A stretch of DNA of 64,000 nucleotides, taken from contig JAETSB010000013.1 in NCBI GenBank assembly GCA_021769865.1, positions 18,795 to 82,794 on the forward strand, in the 5' to 3' direction. Positions within the stretch are counted from its first letter, which is position 1. Each line of letters begins with the position of its first letter. This DNA comes from Oscillospiraceae bacterium. GTDB lineage: Bacteria; Bacillota; Clostridia; Oscillospirales; Oscillospiraceae. Positions 59,388-64,000 of the stretch are shown one piece after another. The notes under the pieces are model-generated. The model did no database searches and was not told the DNA's origin. It saw nothing but the letters and a program-made list of their open reading frames with translations. Position numbers and translations under genes: made by a program.

Positions 59388-60663
59388 TCAAATGCTCCCC
59401 CAAGCGTTGATGGACGCCAACCTGGCGGACCTGGAAAGTATCTTCCAACCGGCGGAGGACGTGGAGGTACGTTTCTCTCCCTGGTATCTCCGGGAACGGA
59501 TGAAACTGCTGGTGAACCCTGGGAAGTGGATGGAAGAGCATCCGGGCCGGAGAAAAAGGCTGGATTGGAAGCTGGTCGGGCTGGCGGCGGCGCTGCTGCT
59601 GCTGTCGGCCTGCGCGGCGGCGTTCACCGGGCAGTTCTCCCAGTGGTTCCCCTGGCTGGGTGTGAACCCCGACGCTCCCGAGGCGTCGGAGGATATCATG
59701 GCCCGGATGGGCACCGTCATTGAGCAGAGCCAGGCGGCGGATGGCATGACGGTGACACTCCACGCCGCCGTGTGGGACGGGGAGACGCTGCGGCTGTCCG
59801 TGACGGCGGAAAAGCCGGATATGCCGGAAGAATGGGACGAGGCGTTCTGGCGCGGGTCCTGGATCTGCCAGGAGGAATGCCGTCTCTCCATGCGGCGTGA
59901 CCAGCTGGAGGACTACACACGTAAGGAAGTGGAAAACCGTTATGCTAAGATGGATCTTCCTCCGGAGGAGCTGGAGAGGATGACGCAAGAGCAATTAGCC
60001 GCGGACCAGTTCGACTTTCTGCTGGGCTTCAACCTGATCCGCCGGGAGGGAGACACGCTGTTCTTCGAGGTGACGCTGCCTTTGGCCGATTACGTGGAAC
60101 GGCCGGAGCTGACGCTTCATATCGAAACGCTGGCTACCTACGAGGAGGGGAAGGGCACAGCGGTGACCACTGGGAACGGGGAACGCACCGGACCCGGGCC
60201 GGATGTTGTGCTTGTAGGCGGTCCCTATGACTTTACCTTTACCCTGGACAAGAAGCTCCAGCCCGTGATCTACGAAGGGACCATCGCGCTGACGGCGGAG
60301 AATATCCCGCTGGAGGTCTCCCGGATCAAGCTCACGGCCTCCGCCGTTGAGACGGATTGCTGGAGCCCGGTTTCGATACAGTATGTATTCTCCTCCGATG
60401 AGGGGGCCGGGGACCCGGACCTGACGTACATCCAAGAGGAGCAGGCCCAGGCGATGGGGCCCCAGGGGCTTTGGATGGAGGACGGCACATATGTCGATTT
60501 TTCGGAGATGCGCAAGTCCTTCCAGATGGCGGAAACCCTGGACGGCACAGCGGGTGAACTGGGCTGCCGGTATCCCCACGTCGTCGACCCCCATGCCGTG
60601 GTTGCCGTCAACCTGGGCGGAACCCGGGTGGAGCTCCGGGATCTGGAGCGCGGGACGGAGTGA
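59374..60663 (+). CDS. membrane anti-sigma candidate with DUF4179-like ectodomain
   Basis: A 429-residue protein with a short cytosolic N-terminus (1-65, the part expected to hold the sigma factor), one membrane helix (LVGLAAALLLLSACAAAF at 66-83) and a large extracellular domain of beta-rich type (about 95-429). Its overlap with the sigma gene supports the anti-sigma role. The end of the ectodomain is not from a family I can name with certainty. Two exported paralogues follow. Confidence 0.82.
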   Translation: MMPFDQMLPQALMDANLADLESIFQPAEDVEVRFSPWYLRERMKLLVNPGKWMEEHPGRRKRLDWKLVGLAAALLLLSACAAAFTGQFSQWFPWLGVNPDAPEASEDIMARMGTVIEQSQAADGMTVTLHAAVWDGETLRLSVTAEKPDMPEEWDEAFWRGSWICQEECRLSMRRDQLEDYTRKEVENRYAKMDLPPEELERMTQEQLAADQFDFLLGFNLIRREGDTLFFEVTLPLADYVERPELTLHIETLATYEEGKGTAVTTGNGERTGPGPDVVLVGGPYDFTFTLDKKLQPVIYEGTIALTAENIPLEVSRIKLTASAVETDCWSPVSIQYVFSSDEGAGDPDLTYIQEEQAQAMGPQGLWMEDGTYVDFSEMRKSFQMAETLDGTAGELGCRYPHVVDPHAVVAVNLGGTRVELRDLERGTE

Positions 60664-60727
60664 CTTGTCTTCATCCATTCAAATCGCGGGATGTTATGCC
60701 CGCCGGAAAACAGAAAGGAAATGAACG

Positions 60728-61519
60728 ATGAAAACTTGGAAGCAGTTTATGGCAGGAATGCTCACGGTGGCGCTGATTGCCGCTATGGCCGGGACGGCGC
60801 TGGCGGCGGGCGGCAAGCTGCAAGCCGGTACGGTCGGCGTGGTGGTGTTGGACCAAATGAAGGTGGAACCGGGCGGGACCTATACCATAGGCGAAGAACA
60901 GATTCCCGGCGTTGTGGACTACGAAGCCGCCAACGGCAAAACTTACCACTACCTGCCAGTGGAGATGTTCACCGACTATCTCAACGTCTGGAACAAGTGG
61001 AGTGAAAAGCGAAACAGCGTCGTCCTGGGCGCTACTATGGAGGGCCTGGAGCTTGAGTTCTCGACGCCGACTATGGAGGATAAGCTGAATGAACGGCCCC
61101 ATGCCGCGGAGCTGGGCCTCCACGTTGGACCCTTCACGGAGGTCTCCCCCAGCCTTGTGGATACGACGAAGAAGCCCACGCAGGTCATAGACGACAAAAC
61201 CAGGGCCCAGTCCATCACGGGCTACGGCAACAGCGGAACCTTCCTCCCGGAGAACGGGAAGTATATCCTGCTCACGATCTCGAACAACGGCACGGCACAG
61301 GTGCGGTGCCAGGCGGGGCTGCCCATGACGCTGGGCGTATGGGACCGCTTCCCCAGCGTGGCGCTGGAGCCGGGCAAAACGCTGACCAGAGCCTTCCAGA
61401 TCGCCGAGGGCACCACGGCGGAGGATGCCGAATTTGTGTACACCGCCGATCCGACGCTCTCGACCACCTTCGCGCCGGAGGGGGCCGATGTGACGGTCTC
61501 GCTGATGCAGTATCGCTAA
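60728..61519 (+). CDS. exported protein with copper-amine-oxidase-N-like domain, paralogue 1
   Basis: A 263-residue secreted protein with a clear signal (MKTWKQFMAGMLTVALIAAMAGTALAA). A stalk-type domain follows, with YHYLPVEMFTDYLNVWNKWSEKRNSVVLGA resembling the N-terminal domain of copper amine oxidases, an N/T-rich middle, and a beta C-terminal half (YILLTISNNGTAQVRC). About one-third of residues match the next gene. GAAAGGAA precedes the ATG. Function unknown; likely controlled by the sigma factor. Confidence 0.8.
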   Translation: MKTWKQFMAGMLTVALIAAMAGTALAAGGKLQAGTVGVVVLDQMKVEPGGTYTIGEEQIPGVVDYEAANGKTYHYLPVEMFTDYLNVWNKWSEKRNSVVLGATMEGLELEFSTPTMEDKLNERPHAAELGLHVGPFTEVSPSLVDTTKKPTQVIDDKTRAQSITGYGNSGTFLPENGKYILLTISNNGTAQVRCQAGLPMTLGVWDRFPSVALEPGKTLTRAFQIAEGTTAEDAEFVYTADPTLSTTFAPEGADVTVSLMQYR

Positions 61520-61547
61520 GATTCACATACAGAGAGGAGTAACAGCC

Positions 61548-62303
61548 ATGAAAAAATACACGTCGTTTTTTGCCGGAATGCTGGTGATGATCTCGGTCCT
61601 GGCCCTGTCCGGCACCGCCCTGGCCGCGTCGGGGCAGCTGCAAATCAGCAACGCGGGTCTCGTGATTCTGGACACCGTAAAGGTAAAGCCGGGGGATTCC
61701 TACCCCGTGGACGGCCAGCGGCTTCCCACCGCCGTCACCTACACGGGAACGGACGGCAAGCTCTACTACTATCTGCCCGCGCAGATGATGTCGGATTATT
61801 TCAACGTCCGCCTTGGCTGGAGCGAGGAACAAAACAGCATCATTCTGGGCGCGTCCTCAAGCGATGCGGCCGGGCCGAAGGGCCCCAATCCCACGAAGCC
61901 GACCATTGGCGCGAAGGTGGGACCTTACAAAGAGGTTGCCGCCAAAACGGTAGATACGAAGCAGAAGCCCTCCCTCATCAGCGACGACAAGACCCATGTC
62001 CAAACCGTCACCGGGGTCCATGGGGGCAGCAGCTTTCTTGCGGCAAACGGCAAATACGCTGTCCTGCGGGTGACCAACAACGGCAAGGAACGGATTACCT
62101 GCCTGGTGGGCCAGCCCGCCCTGCTGGGGGACCCCGTCTACTTCCCCGCCGTCGATATTGAGCCGGGACATACCTTGACCCGGGCCTTTGAACAGGACGG
62201 CGGCTCTCCAATGGAAAAAGACGATTTGCTTTTTGATATTCGTGGCGCGTCCGGTACCAGCGGAACCGTTGACGTGACATTTTCCCTGATGCAGTTCAAG
62301 TAA
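61548..62303 (+). CDS. exported protein, paralogue 2 of the tandem pair
   Basis: A 251-residue secreted protein with signal MKKYTSFFAGMLVMISVLALSGTALAA and the same domain order: YYYLPAQMMSDYFNVRLGWS, NSIILGA, then VGPYKEVAAKTVDTKQKPSLI, YAVLRVTNNGKERITCLVGQPALLG and the ending VTFSLMQFK, mirrored by VTVSLMQYR in the first copy. The two arose by tandem duplication. AGAGAGGAG precedes the ATG. Confidence 0.8.
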   Translation: MKKYTSFFAGMLVMISVLALSGTALAASGQLQISNAGLVILDTVKVKPGDSYPVDGQRLPTAVTYTGTDGKLYYYLPAQMMSDYFNVRLGWSEEQNSIILGASSSDAAGPKGPNPTKPTIGAKVGPYKEVAAKTVDTKQKPSLISDDKTHVQTVTGVHGGSSFLAANGKYAVLRVTNNGKERITCLVGQPALLGDPVYFPAVDIEPGHTLTRAFEQDGGSPMEKDDLLFDIRGASGTSGTVDVTFSLMQFK

Positions 62304-62323
62304 GCGGGAACCGCCTATACCAA

Positions 62324-62360
62324 GAGGAGGCGGGGCGGAAATTCCGCCCCGCCTCCTCTC
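62324..62360. terminator. bidirectional terminator
   Basis: AGAGGAGGCGGGGCGGAA and TTCCGCCCCGCCTCCTCT form an 18-bp perfect stem with a single-base centre. T-runs are short, but the hairpin is very strong and lies between convergent genes. Confidence 0.72.
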
Positions 62361-62366
62361 GTTCCA

Positions 62367-63812
62367 TCAGCCCTCCAGGAAATTCTTCAGCATCTGCGCC
62401 GCCTGCGCCCGGGTCGCAAGACCCTTCGGGTCCAGGACGCCGCCGCCCCTGCCGCTCATGACGCCGTTTTCCACCGCCCAGCGCAGGGCCTCCCGCGCGT
62501 AGCCGCTGATCCTGTCCGCGTCGCTGAAAGACAGCTCCCGCCCGGCCGCCGCCGGGCTCCCGGCGTGCCGCCAGAGCATCACCGCCAGCTGCTCCCGGGT
62601 CACGGGCTCATCGGGCCCGAAGCGCCCGTCGCCGTAGCCGCCCGCGATGCCCCGCTCCGCCGCCCAGGCGACGGCGTCCGCGCACCACGCGCCGGGGGGC
62701 ACGTCGGCGAAGGCTTCGCCGCCCGTCACGGCGGGACGGCCCGCCTGGTTATACAGAATCTGGGCAAACTGCGCCCGGGTGAGGACGTTGTCCGGTCCGA
62801 ACCGGCCGTTTCCGTAGCCGCCCATCAGCCCGTTTCGCAGAACGTAGTCCACCGCCTCGTGATACCACGCGCCGGCGTCCAGATCCGGAAACGCCCGGGA
62901 GGGACAGTTTTGCTCCTCCTCCAGGGCCGTGAACGCCGCCCGGACCGTCACGGGCCCGCCGGGCATGGTGAAGGCGTACTTCCCGCCGCCCTGGCTGCTG
63001 AGCCTCATCTGATATCCCCGGCTGTCCGTCACCGTCAGGGACTCCAGCCCATAGCCGCTGTCCGGCAGGACGGTCAGCGTGACTGGCCCGCCGTACGCCG
63101 CCCCGGTGCGGTCGGAGGTCACCGTTCCGTGCTCCGACGGCTCCACGGTGATGGGGGCGGCGGGCCTGGACCCGCCGCCGCCCCCGGGGGAAGAGGACCC
63201 GCCGCCGGAGGAGGCGTCCTCCCCGCCGGGAAGGGCGGCCCACTTGGCATACAGGGTCAGGTCCCCCGTGACGGGGGTCTCAAAGTCAAAGGCTTCGGTC
63301 CCCTCCGGGTCCGTGTGCCAGCCCGCGAAGCGATAGCCCTCCTTTACGGGCTCGTCGGGCGGCGCGGCCTTGCCCCCCTCCCGGACGGTAAAGGAGGCAA
63401 GCTCCGTACCGCCGTCCAGGAACCGGACGGTGTGGGTTTTCGCCGCGGGCGGCGGGTCCACGGGCTTGGGGGTCCACTTGGCATACAGGGTCAGGTCCGC
63501 CGTGACCGTGTCGGTTTCAAAGCTCCATGGGGTTTCGCAGTCCGCCTCCTTGTACCAGCCGCCGAAGATATAGCCGCTCCTCGTGGGGTCGGCGGGCTTG
63601 GAGACGGTCTCGCCGTCGGCCGTCAGCCGGCTCTTGGCAGCGGCGCCGTCCTGTGTGTCGAAAGTGACGGTATGCCCGGCAAAGATCGTTACCTCGTTGA
63701 GAGCGTTGGCTCCCTCCGGCGCCAGGGTCTGGTCCTCCGGCGCGATGAAGGAGGTCATAAAACTCCAAAGTCCATTACTGTTGGGCCCATACCAGTCCGA
63801 CACAGCCGCCAC
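62367..63812 (-). CDS. SLH protein with InlB-B repeats, 5' end probably lost
   Basis: A 481-residue product with two InlB B-type repeats (SGYIFGGWYKEADCETPWSF and EGYRFAGWHTDPEGTEAFDF), a Gly/Ser/Pro linker, a bacterial Ig-like part, and three SLH domains (FPDLDAGAWYHEAVDYV, FADVPPGAWCADAVAWA, FSDADRISGYAREALRWA). It has no signal peptide. The frame stays open a further 25 codons upstream (to a TAG at 63888-63890) and reads like true protein (RIALAQGLGELSGG), so the original gene was longer. GTG 63803 has AGGAGG at 10 nt. Possibly a pseudogene. Confidence 0.75.
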   Translation of the reverse strand: MAAVSDWYGPNSNGLWSFMTSFIAPEDQTLAPEGANALNEVTIFAGHTVTFDTQDGAAAKSRLTADGETVSKPADPTRSGYIFGGWYKEADCETPWSFETDTVTADLTLYAKWTPKPVDPPPAAKTHTVRFLDGGTELASFTVREGGKAAPPDEPVKEGYRFAGWHTDPEGTEAFDFETPVTGDLTLYAKWAALPGGEDASSGGGSSSPGGGGGSRPAAPITVEPSEHGTVTSDRTGAAYGGPVTLTVLPDSGYGLESLTVTDSRGYQMRLSSQGGGKYAFTMPGGPVTVRAAFTALEEEQNCPSRAFPDLDAGAWYHEAVDYVLRNGLMGGYGNGRFGPDNVLTRAQFAQILYNQAGRPAVTGGEAFADVPPGAWCADAVAWAAERGIAGGYGDGRFGPDEPVTREQLAVMLWRHAGSPAAAGRELSFSDADRISGYAREALRWAVENGVMSGRGGGVLDPKGLATRAQAAQMLKNFLEG

Positions 63813-63887
63813 GCCTCCTGAAAGCTCGCCAAGGCCCTGGGCCAGAGCAATCCTGGAAGTGTCTCGGGGGGTATCGTCTTTATACTG

Positions 63888-64000
63888 CTATAATTTCGAC
63901 CAGGGCAAAACCTTGCAAGAATATGCACAGGTTATGCACCGGCTGATTCAACAGTTTCGGTATCCTCGCCGTGTGCGGCGGTGATATACTTTCCCCGCAG
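63888..64000. other. junction region at the right edge, partial frame
   Basis: The last 113 bp are more AT-rich than the neighbours. The minus frame 64000-63932 is open and ends TAA after LRGKYITAAHGEDTETVESAGA, which could be the end of a gene that continues beyond the window. The overlapping + frame (to a TGA at 63982-63984) is equally open. Neither is recognised. A minus TTGCCC/TATAAA pair could be a promoter for the SLH gene. Confidence 0.3.

Overview
The window is GC-rich and reads throughout like a chromosome segment of a gut-type Clostridia bacterium, most likely Oscillospiraceae/Flavonifractor-like. Pointers are a Cys T-box leader, spoIIID, lipoprotein signals of the MKK...LAAC type, strong AGGAGG ribosome sites, SLH-domain envelope proteins and typical Clostridia families (RNHCP, DUF3842, DUF975, CD1871A). 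No rRNA, tRNA, CRISPR array or intact insertion sequence was seen.

Layout. 0-5 kb: guaB (IMP dehydrogenase), then a convergent cysE-cysS operon under a T-box, a small HMA-like protein and a DivIVA-like coiled-coil protein. 5.2-11 kb: an operon for lacto-N-biose/galacto-N-biose use (lipoprotein, two permeases, small membrane protein, GH112 phosphorylase), divergent from an AraC regulator. 12-16.9 kb: a second AraC regulator and a sensor module (FbpA-like lipoprotein, histidine kinase, YesN-type regulator) whose kinase gene is broken by an internal deletion. 17-22 kb: the divergent transporter that this module probably controlled (lipoprotein, fused double permease, ATPase with a large insertion). 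22-28.7 kb: pyrG, small regulators, RNHCP protein, Xaa-Pro peptidase, ArsC/Spx-like protein, tRNA dihydrouridine synthase and a DUF975 membrane protein. 28.7-34.1 kb: two ECF S components, a MocR/PdxR-type regulator and an overlapping operon of aldo/keto reductase-like protein, DUF3842 and a P-loop kinase. 34.2-37.6 kb: spoIIID with a sigma-E-like promoter, an LCP protein and an SLH-transglutaminase protein. 37.6-43.5 kb: a TraX/ABC export operon divergent from a LytTR two-component pair, with a 21-bp-spaced direct repeat between them. 43.5-49.8 kb: the F1Fo ATP synthase operon. 49.9-54.8 kb: hemolysin III, MarR-MATE and htpG. 54.9-58.7 kb: a mosaic accessory stretch (XRE repressor with clustered operators, thiol-redox/ferredoxin cluster, gene remnants, AbrB-like protein). 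58.8-64 kb: ECF sigma factor, DUF4179 anti-sigma candidate, two tandem exported paralogues and an SLH/InlB-B-repeat protein whose 5' end looks lost.

The most unusual item is the ATP synthase. There is no separate delta gene. The alpha subunit instead starts with about 80 residues that resemble the C-terminal domain of delta, so the operon reads a-c-b-(delta-CTD/alpha)-gamma-beta-epsilon. The c subunit also has a signal-peptide-like leader and a mixed ion-site motif. Other strong leads are the Tritrichomonas-type IMP dehydrogenase, the insertion-bearing ABC ATPase, the broken sensor kinase, and several promoter-operator pairs that can be read directly (LytTR, MarR, XRE, sigma-E-like). All functional names rest on reading motifs by eye; no database search was possible.
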